Positions 41,211-53,623 of a stretch of DNA of 64,000 bases are shown here, piece after piece. The notes beneath the pieces were generated by a model. It worked only from the letters and a program-made list of their open reading frames with translations, was not told where the DNA came from and did not search any database. How positions within the stretch are numbered: the first letter of the stretch is position 1; every line of letters begins with the position of its first letter. This stretch comes from Orobanche coerulescens (taxonomy: Eukaryota; Streptophyta; Magnoliopsida; Lamiales; Orobanchaceae): assembly GCA_033398695.1 (NCBI GenBank), contig CM065804.1, forward strand, positions 38,455,501-38,519,500. Direction: 5' to 3'. The position numbers were made by a program, and so were the translations under genes.

Positions 41211-41909
41211 CAGTTGCATGCATTTCAGGTACTGATCAATCATATGGCGATTACGAATACGACTGTTAAGGGAATCATACTCCAAGATCAATCACAATCT
41301 TTCCATATTCAATCTCGTTATCATACTCACATGATATATACCATTAATCAATCATCAATCAACATGAGTTAATCCTGGATATGAACATTTCATCTTCGTA
41401 TCTAAAACACCGATAATTCAACATACAGTCGTCTTGCTATGGTATATTCATCAATAAGTTCTTCAAGAACACCAAGTGATTCGAAACCATGTTCATAATC
41501 ATCAAAGCAACATAATCTAACATCCTTTGACATGTAAATAATCATCCGATTCATAATCCAAGTCATATACATCCATAAAACCTCATATAACCTCATCACA
41601 TGATAATCCAACATATTCCCTCCCAGGTAATCATCCTTTAAAACGAAACACTAACAAAGGGATACGAAAATTACCTTGTAGACGAACCATGAAGAAGAAC
41701 AATTAAACTCCATTCCAAGAATCATCAATAATCTTAAAGAACAAGGCTTTAATCCATGCTCTCCATCTTATTATTGTCAAGAATGATCACCTCTCAGTGT
41801 TTGGAACCTCAAACTTCTCTCTAAGAACTCTCTCTATCGAAATATGGGAAGGAATGGCCGAATGAACATAATTCACATATGCAATCATATATATATATAT
41901 ACTGACTGT

Positions 41910-42350
41910 TATTAGCGTGCGCTACCTTCACAAAATAGCGTGCGCTATCGCAGTCCATAGGCTACTGCCTTGCTTCGTACAATGATTTACGTACCCAATG
42001 CCCATGCAATAGCGTATGTAAATGCCTCTATTTAGTGTACGCAAGTGTCCGACCATAGCGTGCGCTACTCATAGTTGACTCATTTGTCTGTATGTTCCGA
42101 AAACGGGTCCACACTCCGAAAGCATCTGAAAAGGATATGATTCCCTTTGGACCGATCTGATATTAGCGTGCGCTAATCTTTCGTAGCAAATATCTGTTGA
42201 CCTTATCGGAACATGCGCCGAAAGTGGCCGGGTCTACACGTAGATTTCTTCTGACCTGTTCTGCACTAGCATGCGCTAACTTTTGCTTTTAGCGTGCGCT
42301 AAACTTGCATGATAGCATACGCTATGCTTGAATATTAGCGTGCGCTAATA
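41910..42350. repeat. U3 palindrome array, E 3' LTR
   Basis: At least eight copies of ttagcgtgcgctaa and variants, including tagcatacgctat. It is next to the TATA-rich stretch at 41884-41901 and matches 47757-48215 in the 5' LTR. Confidence 0.85.
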
Positions 42351-42605
42351 AGGCTATACTTAGCCATTTTCAGCTATCCTTGTCCAACGTCTCAATATAT
42401 AGAATACGAACATACGGCATACTGGATACGTATACTCAACATATTATATCCTCAAATGCAATTGTCGACCAAATACGACAATTATACCAATACTGACATT
42501 TCAGTCCTTCATTTATTTTATCCATACTGTACAGATTCCACGCTGTACAATATAACTCGGATAAAATAATATTAAACAACAGTAGAAGAAATTCCGGATA
42601 TTACA

Positions 42606-45034
42606 TACTACACCACTTAAAATAAGTTTCGTCCTCGAAACTTGCAATTTGTCATAGAAAAACCAACAAACTGTTCAACCAAAATATTCCGAAACCATCA
42701 CAACAACGATCAATCATCATCATTAATGAATAACCAGAACAGTACACTTACATATGCGTCAAGTCGACGATCTCCTGAGATACTAGCAAGTGACTTCACT
42801 GTAAAACCTCAATACGCTTACAATCACAATTCCATGAGTCCCAACAAAATATATCATATTCGGATGAAATAATCAATCCGTGTCAAGTCCTATCTGCCTG
42901 ATCGCACAATCAAGTCCAAATTCTGATACAATTAATAATGCACGATACATCTGAGAAACAATTGTCCAATACAACGACACAAATCCCGAAACATCGACAT
43001 AAAATTCGAATGCTCATACGATCATTAACAATGATCAACCAACAAATTAACCGAGAATATCTTCAACGTGATAAACTTTAATACTACCGATGAAGGATCA
43101 ACAAGAACCGAGAATACCATCGCATGGTAAGCTCCAACACGATTAATACAGAACCACAGAAACTGATATACGAAAGAAAAAAATTCTCAAAACGTTAAAC
43201 AAATCACATACAATGGATCTCAACGAAACACAACTGACTGGTGAACATACCCCTTGGCATACGAACGACTAATCGCAAATCGGCGAACATACCAAATCGT
43301 ACATGGAGTGGGAATGACCAATCAATATTCAAAACAACCATCATCGGGTCACCATCCTCAATTCTACACTTACTAAGGAATCATTCAAAAATCACTATGG
43401 TAAAATTGTACTACTACCGTGCTCAATGGAATCACATAGCACATATGTCCCGGTTTCACAAAATCCAAAGTTCCAAAATCATATTCTGTACCCGAATCTA
43501 CAATACGCAGCATATTTCTCTTGTCTGATCAATCAACCGATCATCCCTGGATAACCAAACTACCATACTAAAGTTCGAATCTCTTTTTTATCGTACCATA
43601 CTGATGTATTATCCAGTTCGTGAGTCACACTCATAACTTCACCATGATATGCACTATGCACTAAATGCATATGTATATCAATCACATTTTCAAAACCAGT
43701 TCGAAATCATATAATCTTGTCAAGAAGACAAGTTTTCGAAAGTTCTTTCAAGAGTTTCGAAACTCCAAAACATAAATTTTAGTGAGACCACAAAATTAAT
43801 TTTCGAAAAATTAAACTGGCTCGCTAATGCCAAGTATTCGATAACAGTTTCCTTCGAATCCACACGATATCGAAGTTTTAAAATGAAAACTATGCAAATG
43901 ATTGACCACATCCATACTCCTGTATACCAATTCGGTTCGTTACCAATTCCACTGATATTATATAGGAAAACCACACGATAGATTTCCAAAATCTTAATGT
44001 ATAGACTCCGACAAAAACTCTTTTTCCACATATGACTCGCAGCGTCAACCATTAACCCATCCTGGATCACATCAACCATGCTATGAGAAAACATCGAATA
44101 ATCAATAAATCAAACACAACGAAAGACTACCCGAGAGGTCTCATTTGGACAAATAAATCAAAACCTCGAAAGGCGGAAATAAAATAGATAAACAATTGGT
44201 AAAGTGTTTTACAAATCTCGGGAGTTTTAGGAAATAGAAAAGCCTTTTGAAACATTAGGGTCTCAGACCGTATCTCGTTCCGCATTACAAGAAGTTTAAA
44301 AAGTAGAAAACCCTTTTGGACCCCAAGTCCTAAGTTATAAAACTATTTCAAAATCGATTGGGTCTCGGCCCAAAATCATTTTCCGTAAAACATCCGTAAA
44401 ATATTCATTTTGGAAAGTATCATTTTCAAATGCTCAAAAACAGTTTCATATATCTCAAAATGAACTAACATGACTACATGTTCTTCTCAACAATCCATAG
44501 TCCTCCTCCCGAATACACAACCCCGTTTCCAAAATTTAATCGACATATTGATTTCCAAAATCATAACTTCTCAAGATCATCAATCCTGTCCCAACTCTGT
44601 CACCTTATACTGTAACACATAATATTCTGCTGAATCTCAAAGCATATCAACTTAGAACGACAATAAATCTCAATGCAATTCAAGAATCCAAATACTTACA
44701 GATCGTGAAGTCGACGATTCCCCGTGATACTGGCACATGTCTCAACTCTAGAAAATACTCGACACAGAAATTTACAAAACACACATTTTGAAAACTCGGT
44801 TCAACTCGAGAACACAACACATCTCTATACGAAGAAACACGTTAGTATCATTTGGAGAAGTTTACAACAACCCAGTACCACACTGGTAAATCTCATAACA
44901 CACAAGCCCAAGTGAACAACAAAAATCTAGGGCTCTAGTATTAGTCAATCGACAGCTCGAATGATGCGACAAAACACGACCCAACTCGACCCGACTGCCT
45001 AGGTTTTCACAACCTAAGCTCTGATACCATATTC
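42606..45034 (-). other. Interior of element E: non-coding
   Basis: On the minus strand this runs from the PBS to the polypurine tract. The 3' border shows the Tekay-type motif AGTTTCGAGGACGAAAC, then ttttaagtggtgtagta before the LTR. No reading frame longer than about 125 codons occurs and none resembles gag or pol. A block near 44105-44440 (aacctctcggg, gggatttgagat-like words) resembles leader sequence of LTRs D, G and F, so the interior is itself a patchwork. Confidence 0.7.
45018..45029 (-). other. Primer binding site of element E
   Basis: gctctgatacca on the plus strand is tggtatcagagc on the minus strand, 5 bases after the 5' LTR end. It is the initiator tRNA-Met type. Confidence 0.9.
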
Positions 45035-48000
45035 TGTAACACCCCCAGATCCATCCAGGAATATTACAGCGCCGTGGGCCCCGAGATGGAACCCACAAGG
45101 CTAAAAGAAATTTTCGCAAACAATTACAAACGCCCAAGAGGCTAACGACGGTATTATCTATTAAAAACATTCGAAGACTTTATAAAACTCGTTTATCAAA
45201 CCATCGTAAAATCTCATTTGAAACCACAAGGCCCGAAATGCCAAGACTCAACAGTTTAAAAACATACGTTAAGCACACGTACCGATAAAATAGTTTAGAA
45301 AACGTTTGCCAAAGTAACCTAAGTTACCAGATACCAAAAGGCCATTTAAAAATACTCACGCAGCGGAAAAGACAAACAATTAAAAATACTCTAGCAGCGG
45401 AATTACAACAACTGATCAGGAGACCTAATACAAAAACACATGCCATAGCCAGTATCCTCCGGGAAGCTCATCTCTTCACGATTGCTACAAGCTCGATATC
45501 CAAAGAACCTAAAAAGAAAGCCCACGACGGGGTCAGCCATAATATCCAACAATGATAACCATCACATCACGTCAATAATTACATACCAATGAGATACTAA
45601 GTAAGAATACTACCAATGTAATCTCACTGCCATAACTTTACCAACTTGTGATAATAAATTACCAAAGTTCACATCTCGTATCCTTTCAACGACACAATAA
45701 GCTCATACTGAAATATCTATTGTATCTCAACAATACCCAAGGTTCTCAAAACATTATCATAACTCATTGTTACGAAATCTACTAACTCTGTCCAACCTAA
45801 TCCATCGGTAACATCATCACATCTCAACATGATAATCAATTGTCAATCAAACTACAATTACCAAAGGAAATACAGAACGTACCTCAAGATACAAAATACC
45901 ACGAAAATCACATCAGTCTAATTCGAGATCAGATTAATTCATCATACGGACACGGTCCTAACACAAGACCTACAAATGCATACTCATATGACAACGTCAA
46001 TATGCTCACATCAATAAAAAAAATGTATATTTATGGCAAACCCATAATATACATATGCACAACAACAACACATGGTAATCCAACGATCCAGCGCACACAG
46101 CTATAGATTCCCATGATGATCCCGTCGGACCAACGCATGGTGGAAATACCTGTCCAACGATCCAGCGCACACAGCTATAGATATCCCATGTTGATCCCGT
46201 CGGACCAACGCATGGTGGACATATGACAACAATGCACAACTACACAAAACAACAATACACAATGCACGACAACAACAATGCACAAATGCATGACAACAAC
46301 AATACACGAATGTATCACAACATGATCGATATAAATGATAAAAATGATTAGAGTACTTGCCCCGAGTCCTTCGATAGCGATCTCAATGTCTAAACCATCA
46401 CCAACCATTATCCTCAATACTCAACGGTCCAAAATATCACGGACTGCGGATGATTCATATCTTCGTCTTTATCACAATGTATCCTCGATACTCAAGTATA
46501 CCAATAATAAAAGTAAACCATATACATTATGATTTAACTCCCAAAAATCGGAAAACCACATCAAATCCAAATCTCCAGAGTTCACAATTATAATCATTGC
46601 TATACGAATTATAAACGAATGAAACTGAAACCATTCAATAAATATTATAAACTGTGCAAGTAATAACTTGCCTCGATACCTATGAAGCTGTTATCAATTC
46701 CTTGCCATCGTCTATGAACTACTCAGCCCCGACCAAAGCAATCTACGAACATTTTCGAATACGACCGCAAAACATGGTTCTAATCACCGATCAATAATAT
46801 CAACCTATTACAATAATCGATAAACAACAAGTTCGATAACAATCAACAATGGATATAACCAATTCACAAACCCAACGGGTCAACAATATCTCGATTAACC
46901 ACTAGTCTGAACAATCCAACTCAATCCATTACGAAATCGCAACTGTAATACAATTATATACACTGTCTGTTGACATAACACACGTTAATAACTTAACGTA
47001 GCGTGTGCTAAGTTGCTTCCGTTAGCGTGCGCTAGCCAGTAACACTAGCGTGCGCTAATGACATGTAGTTGCATGCATTTCAGGTACCGATAAATCATAT
47101 GGCGATTACGAATACGACTGTAAAGGAAATCATACTCCAAGATCAATCACAATCTTTCCAGATTCAATCTCGTTATCATACTCACATGATATATACCATT
47201 AATCAATCATCAATCAACATAACTTAATCCTGGGTATCAACATTTCATATTTGTATCTAAACCACCGATAATTCAACATACAATTGTCTTGCTATGGTAT
47301 ATTCATCAATAAGTTCTTCAAGAACACCAAGTGATTCGAAACCATGTTCATAATCATCAAAGCAATATAATCTAACATCCTTTAACATGTAAATAATCAT
47401 CCGATTCATAATCCAAGTCATATACATCCATTAAACCTCATATAACCTCATCACATGATAATCCAACATACTCCCTCCCAGGTAATCATCCTTTAAAACG
47501 AAACACTAACAAAGGGATACGAAAATTACCTTGTAGACGAACCATGAAGAAGAAAAATCCAACTCCATTCCAAGAATCATCAATAATCTTCAAGAACAAG
47601 GCTTTAATCCATGCTCTCCATCTTATTATTGTTAAGAATGATCACCTCTCAGTGTTTGGAACCTCAAACTTCTCTCTAGGAACTCTCTCTATAAAAATAA
47701 GGGAAGGAATGGCTGAATGAACATAATTCACATCTGCAATCATACATATACTTACTGTTAATAGCGTGCGCTACCTTCACAAAATAGCGTGCGCTATTGC
47801 AATCCAGAGGCTACTGCCTTGCTTCATACAATGATTTACGTACGCAATGCCCATGCAATAGCATACGTAAATGCCTATATTTAGCATACGCAGGTGTCCG
47901 ACCATAGCGTGCGCTACTCATAGTTGACTCGTTTGTCTGTATGTTCCGAAGACGGGTCTACATGCCGAAAGCATCTGACAAGGATAAGATTTCCTTTGGA

Positions 48001-48827
48001 CCGATCTGATATTAGCATGCGCTAACAATATGCATTAGCGTGCACTAATCCTTCATAGCAAACATCCATTGACCTTATCGGAACATGCACCGAAAGTGGC
48101 CAAGTCCACACTTATATTCCCTCTGATCTGATTTGCACTAGCGTGCGCTAACTTTTGCTTTTAGCGTGCGCTAAACTTGCACGATAGCGTGCGCTATGCT
48201 TGAATATTAGCGTGCGCTAATAAGGCTATACTTAGCCATTTCCAGCTATCCTTGTCCAACGTCTCAACATACAGAATACAAACATACGGCATACTGGATA
48301 CATATACTCAACATATTATATCCTCAAATGCAATTGTCGACTAAATACGACAATTATACCAATACTGACATCTTAGTCCTTCATTTATTTTATCCATACT
48401 GTACAGATTCCACGCTGTACAACATAACTCGAATAAGGCCCTGTTCTTTTGGACTTATTTTTGATTTCGATTCGATTCGATTCGAGTCCATTCGATTCGA
48501 TTCGATTCTGTTGATTCGAATCCATTCGATTCGATTGATTCGATTGATTCGGCTCGATTCTTCTTCTTCTTATTATTATTTTTAATCTTAATTATTATTA
48601 TTGTTATTATTACTAATATATTACTATTATTGTTGTTGTTGTTAATTATTATTATTATTATTTATCATTATTATTATTATTATTTACCCTTAATATATAT
48701 TTCAGTTCAGTTCAATTCAGTTCAGTTCCATTTAGTTCAGTTCAGTTCAGTTCAGATTCATTCAGTCCAAAAGAATAGAGCCTAAGATACTATTAAACAA
48801 CAGTAGAAGAAATTACGGATATTATAG
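45035..48827 (-). mobile_element. 5' LTR of element E, carrying a MITE
   Basis: About 3.44 kb of LTR plus a 346-bp insertion. It begins on the minus strand near 48827 (ggatattata, one base off the usual ggatattaca), has the U3 array (48215-47757), leader cluster (47065-46975), tandem modules (46240-46080) and ends at 45035. It is intact at the site where the 3' LTR carries the CACTA element. Confidence 0.88.
48437..48782. mobile_element. Tourist/Harbinger-like MITE with simple-sequence interior
   Basis: A 346-bp insertion with terminal inverted repeats ggccctgttcttttggactt and agtccaaaagaatagagcc, flanked by taa (48434-48436 and 48783-48785). The uninterrupted site is at 42562-42564 in the other LTR. 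The 3-bp TAA duplication and GGCC start fit PIF/Harbinger MITEs. The interior consists of gattcgattcga repeats, a long (TTA)n tract and ttcagttcag repeats, with no coding potential. Confidence 0.85.
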
Positions 48828-49055
48828 GTCCGACGAGGCCTTGGGGGAATCCGTGACTTCATTCTGGATTCACGAGCTTCTTCGATAGCGAGTTCGGGAG
48901 GGTCCTTAGAGGCCTCGAATGGGATCAGTGGTTTCGCCCCGATCCTAGGCGGTTTTCGACCGTGATATTTGACTGTTTGTTTTCTGGTAAAAGACATATA
49001 TTGTTTTGATTTTGAACGATTTGATGCGTGTAGTATGATGTGTATAAGAGGATGT
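48828..49055 (+). mobile_element. Fragment of an A-type LTR leader
   Basis: Contains ggtccgacgaggcc and gggagggtccttagaggcc with the cgatcctaggc tail, then tgactgtttgttttctgg, as in the leader of the A LTRs (about 8142-8350). Both sides are cut: element E on the left, the interior of element G on the right. Confidence 0.7.
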
Positions 49056-49896
49056 TGATACGTGTGAGTTTTGGGGCATTCTGGCCTATTGGATTTCTGA
49101 AAGTATCTTAGAAAATAAATTTCTAGACGTACCTTTAAAATGAATTATTTTCTCGCGATATTTATAAGGTGCCTACTAGTGCCACTGTATGTTTCAAAAT
49201 TATTCCACTCTCAGGACCAAAATATTTTGAGATATTCTCAGTAATTTAGAAATGCATTTGCTTAGACCCGAAGGTCGAATATTTATGAAAGTTTTAATTA
49301 AAAGAAAGGTGTTCTTATTTTTATCAAACACAAGATGGTTTTCAAAGTCTGGATAACGATGTTTCATGTTTGTATTACTTTTTTTTTGAAATATAATATT
49401 CAAGATCAACTGCTGTTCCCAAAATTGTTTTCAAAAAGGTGGTTTTCATGTTTAAAACCTATCGTTCCTGTTTGCAGTCCGGGAATGTATATATGATGTT
49501 CGCACTTTCGTTAGGGTGTTAGCCCCCGAGTTGTGATTGAATTGGTGGTGTGAGCATTGAGTCGTTCGCCACGCAATTGTTGTGTTAGCCCTCTGTGAGA
49601 GGTGTGATGTTAGTCTTTAACGTTGTCGTTTCGTGGTGATTTGCGTGTTATCGCACCTATGCGAGCTATTAGAGCTTGGGTTTGTATGATTGTGTACATC
49701 TGTGATTGTTTCATGATGTTTTATGATTGTGTGCTGGTTATCGTTCGGACCATTGAAATCGTCGAATGTATGTCGTCGTTACTGTGATTTGGTGTATGTG
49801 GGTTGCTTTACGTGGATAAGTTGTGCTGAGTTGGCATCTCCGGTATGTTGTTTTGCGATGTTATATTCCATTGTACCTAGCAGTTGTATTTTTGGT

Positions 49897-50079
49897 ATGC
49901 CGAGGTGCTTCATCTGTAATGTGCCGGAGCATGTACGTGCAAATCGTCCTTCCCCGCCAGTAGCAGGTTACAAGTGTGGACTCGAGGGACACATAATCCA
50001 GTTTTGCAAGTTAGTTACCGAGTCTTCCAGGGTACGAACCTTAGCACATTTATCAGGATCGGCTTTGAGAGGCCTTTAA
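49897..50079 (+). pseudogene. Relic gag zinc-knuckle segment in element G
   Basis: Translates as MPRCFICNVPEHVRANR, then GYKCGLEGHIIQFCK and SGSALRGL. The first knuckle has lost its Gly and last Cys; the second keeps CX4HX4C after losing its first Cys to Tyr. The same segment occurs in element F, so it was part of their common ancestor. It is all that remains of gag in this part of the element. Confidence 0.65.
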
Positions 50080-50584
50080 AATATGTTTTTGTTGGTTGAT
50101 CGTTGTGTTGTCACCTTGCTTTCGTTGTTGTGAGTTTCGGGGATGACACTTCTTTTATAAGAGGTTGGATGTAATACCCGTATTATTTTTGACTTCTACA
50201 CTTTCTCTTTCTCAATTCTATCGACTCGTTCGTGTTCATTGATACTTTCTGAACATGTTCGGTATCTCAGTTGTCATCGTTCGAACGGGTTGTGACCTTG
50301 TTTCGGATCAATCTGTTTATCGTTGTGACTTTTATGAGTTCGGTTCGACTCTTGTGAACCTTTTTTGAAATTAACGTCTTTTAGTTTCTACAAGTTCTTT
50401 TAATATCGTGAGTTGAAGTGTGAACTTCGGGGTCATTGTTCGACTGTTGTTGTTCGATCGTTATTGTTCGATCGTTGTTATTCGACCATTTTGTTCGATC
50501 ATTGTGTTCGATCATGTTGTTCGATCATTAAGATTCAATCGTGGTTGCCCGATTGTTGAATGCCTGATCTCGTTCAGTGAAGAA

Positions 50585-50716
50585 TTGTCGTTCACCGTAG
50601 TCAGCTGTTTCGATTACGGTCAATTGGGACACCGAGCTGTGCATTGCGATATGGTAGCTGAGAGGTTCGGGGATCGAGTTTGCGTCTCTGCTCCTAAGGG
50701 ACACAGAGATGCCTAG
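50585..50716 (+). pseudogene. Second relic zinc-knuckle segment in element G
   Basis: SCFDYGQLGHRAVHCDMV reads as a CX2CX4HX4C knuckle whose second Cys became Tyr. It lies after the internal TGTAATACCC and before the true polypurine tract. Confidence 0.5.
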
Positions 50717-51068
50717 TGAGGTTTTCGAGAATTTCGGCATGGTCGGAGTTCTTCGTGGTCACCCTTGCCGATCGTTTTGTGTTTATGTTCTATTTTCTTG
50801 ACTGTGCGTGTTTCCTAGTAATATGTACTTTTGTTTTGTGATTGTTCAGACAATTGACTTGATTGCGTTATATGTTTGGTGATTCTTTGCACTTGTTGAT
50901 TGCGTTATGCCCCTACTTATGGCATTGTGATGGTTGTCGTTGAGCGTGTTTCCACACCGTATGTTCCTTTGCGTTCGTGTGTATCTCGTTGAGATGTTCC
51001 TGGTGGGATATTGTTCCTCCCTACTTATTTTAAGTTTTGGGACGAAACTTCTTTTAAGGAGGGTAGTA

Positions 51069-53623
51069 TGTAATATCCGCAATTTCGATTTTCGGTAAAT
51101 TTCTTTTTTTGGCAGGAGTCCATTTTAGCAGATCGCTTGTGACTGTTTCATCATTCTGAGAATGATTAATTCTGCACTTTTTGACATCCGAGTTCGTTTC
51201 GGTGTCGTTTTGCTGAGTTCCGTGCTTTTTGGCGACTTTGACGCATTTCAGTTCGATTCTTGCGAATCTCGTTCAAAATTGTTGTTTCGTGTTCCCCTAA
51301 GTCCGTTTAACTTTGTTAGACGTGTTGTGAGCTTTGTTTTGGTTATTCGATCATGTATCGTGATTTTCGGGCATTTTGGGCCATTTTGTAATTTCCCAAA
51401 GTTATGGGTATCCACCTTCGTATTTATTGTTTCGACTCCTTTCATGGTCGCGTGTGAGTTTGGTCAGAGCTCAAGCTCTTAGTATGATAATATTCTGGAG
51501 GTTTCTGTGTGTATCTTGAACTTGAAGATTCGGTCGGAGAAATCCATCATCGTACCCATTTTTGAGGGAATTGTTCCTGTTATTTCTGAGTCGTTAGCAC
51601 ACGCTACATCGTTGTGGTTAGCGCGCGCTAAGGTGAAGTAGTTAGTGCACGCTAACTAGTAGTTCGAGGCACTCCAAGAGCTACTGGACTGGGACTGGAG
51701 TCTCGTTAGTGCACACTACGGTTGGCGGATAGCGCGCACTATCGTCTGCTTAGCGCACGCAATATGTCATTTCTAGCGCACGCTACCTGGTAGGTGCATA
51801 TCTATCCAGGAGCCACTGGACTAGATTCTTGGCATGTTAGCACACGCTATGCGTATTGTCTAGCGCACGCTAACAGTGTTGTGGGCGGAATGTCTGGGGC
51901 ACTGACCCCGTTAGCGCGCGCTAATGCGGTGTGTTTAGCGCATGCTAATAACTATCGAGCATAAATACTGGACAGTACCCTTTATTCCGTCATTTCTCTC
52001 CCTCTTCGCCTCTTTTCGTCGGGAGCAAGTTCTTGGGGCGATTTTGGGCACTCTTCACCAACAAGTGTCATATTGGGATGGATTTGTGTGTGTGTGTGTC
52101 TGTTTAACATCATTTAATCCATTGTTCTTCGCCGGATCAAGGTATTTTTTCTTGTTTCCCTATAGTTGACTTTTTGGGAGTTTTGTTCTTGATTCCAAAT
52201 CCAATCCGGTTTAGACGAATCGATTGGTGTTAGATGTTGTTGTTAAACATGTTTTATGGATTGTATATCCATATCTTCGGTTCGTTTCAACCCGAAGGGT
52301 GATTTCGGTGTTCTTGAGGTGTAATGAACATTTAATGTTCGATTAAATGTTCGAATGAGTTTTCCTTCGATAGCTTGCTGTGATCTCTATTGTTTTTGGT
52401 CTTTATCCTCGTCGTAATCATGTTTTTGTTGTTTCTTCTGGAGGATTATAGGTGCTCGAGGATTCTGAGTTGATCTCCGTTTTGTGTCGGTAATTCGTGT
52501 GTGTTATTCTCGTACTGTTCGCGGTGCTATTGTATTCTTGATTATGTTCAGGAGTTCGGGGCTGCCCGACCGCATCTCGTTCATCGTATCGTTTCGATCA
52601 TAGTTTCGAGGCAAGTATTTTCTTATGTAATTTGTGTCCTGGAAATAGAGTTTACATGTTGGATTTACGATGGTTGGTCTACCCTCGTGAGTACGATTCA
52701 TGTGAATTGATTATGATTTGATTATTTTGAATGTTGAGGGCTTTAATGATACCCCTGCTTGTTTAATGTTGTGGAATCGTGTATTCCGTCTTAATTATGT
52801 TGTTATGTCGAGATTGATTGTTCATGATGGAGGCATTGTGATGAGTATAATAATGGTGTCGGGTAGTGGCCATCTCTAGTAAGTATTCTTAATGAACTTA
52901 CATTCTTAGCATATTAGTATTGCATGAGTGGCATGTGCGTGTATGCTCACTGCGGGTTAGATCCGACGGAATCTCGGTAGGGGTCCACAAAGGCATGGAT
53001 CGACGAACTTGACTATTAACCACTACGGGTTAGATCCGACGGGGTCTCGGTAGGGGTCCACAGAGGCGTGGATCGACGGTTAATTGTGGTGCATTTTTAT
53101 AAATGTGTTTTGGGTTATGGCGTTTCCGAAAACGAGTGTTTTTGAATGGTGATTTTCATGATTGCATGCATTAACTAAATGTGTAAGAGGTAAGTTGTTC
53201 ATTTATTCTACTTGGCTAGGATGGCACTAGAGTATTTTTTCGTATGTAGTTGTGAGGTTTTGATGTTGGAAAACAGACCTTGCTATTGTTCTCGTGCACT
53301 GTGATTTGATGAGATTTGGGATGAGATCCCAACGGTTTTGTAAAGGTCGTTTTATGAAAATTGATTTTAGGCCGAGACCCATTCGTTTTGAAATGGTTAT
53401 TTTTCAACTAAGGACTTGAGTTCCAACAAGGTTTCTACTTTTAAAATCCCCGAGATAAGGAATTTATTTTCAAACACTTCATTGATTGCTTTCTAATTAA
53501 TAAAACCTCTCGGGAAGGATTTGGTAGTTAATTGTCGTACCCGATTCGTGATTTCTATTTGTTTGTTACAATTCATATGATTTTGTACTTGTACTATCAA
53601 AATAGTGGGATCGATTTCGCTAA
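51069..53623 (+). mobile_element. 3' LTR of element G (end cut by element F)
   Basis: TGTAATATCCGCAATTTCG start, palindrome array (51595-51950), TATA with a partly decayed inverted repeat (51951-51976), two leader modules (gggttagatccgacgg, near 52950 and 53025). It stops at 53623 inside the motif gctaa that normally leads to the C-run hairpin. Element F begins there. Highly similar to LTR D. Confidence 0.85.
51595..51950. repeat. TAGCGYRCGCTA array, LTR G
   Basis: Copies match those in LTR D one for one, but several carry single changes such as ttagcacacgctac and tagtgcacgctaac, consistent with CpG decay. Confidence 0.85.

Larger units (their letters stand above)
31090..42605 (-). mobile_element. 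3' LTR of element E, interrupted by the CACTA element
   Basis: Consists of 31090-32184 and 40445-42605, collinear with the 5' LTR. On the minus strand it has a palindrome array (42350-41910), a TATA-rich stretch (41901-41884), a second array (41210-41107) and tandem modules with gatcccgtc/ggaccaacgcatgg near 31990-32100. About 160 bp at the outer end, present at 45035-45210 in the 5' LTR, are missing. Confidence 0.85.
31090..48827 (-). mobile_element. Element E: LARD-like non-autonomous LTR retrotransposon
   Basis: Read on the minus strand: 5' LTR (48827 to 45035), PBS (45029-45018), about 2.4 kb interior, polypurine tract near 42620-42606, 3' LTR (42605 to 31090). Both LTRs are the same family as LTR1. 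The interior has no gag, RT or integrase similarity, so replication must have used proteins of other elements. The 3' LTR was later hit by a CACTA element and the 5' LTR by a MITE. The outermost roughly 160 bp of the 3' LTR and its target duplication are deleted at the junction with LTR D. Confidence 0.85.
49056..51068 (+). mobile_element. Interior of element G (non-autonomous, 5' part missing)
   Basis: Collinear with the interior of element F (57050 onward), for example gtatcttagaaaataaattt at about 49105. It includes two zinc-knuckle relics and, at 50170, an internal TGTAATACCC preceded by a PPT-like sequence, as if an older LTR start had been captured. It ends with AGTTTTGGGACGAAAC and the purine tract aaggagggtagta before the 3' LTR. 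There is no protease, RT or integrase. Confidence 0.75.

Noticed and set aside
42606..45034. Protein-coding interior of element E
   Set aside because: All frames on both strands are short and none shows gag, protease, RT or integrase motifs.
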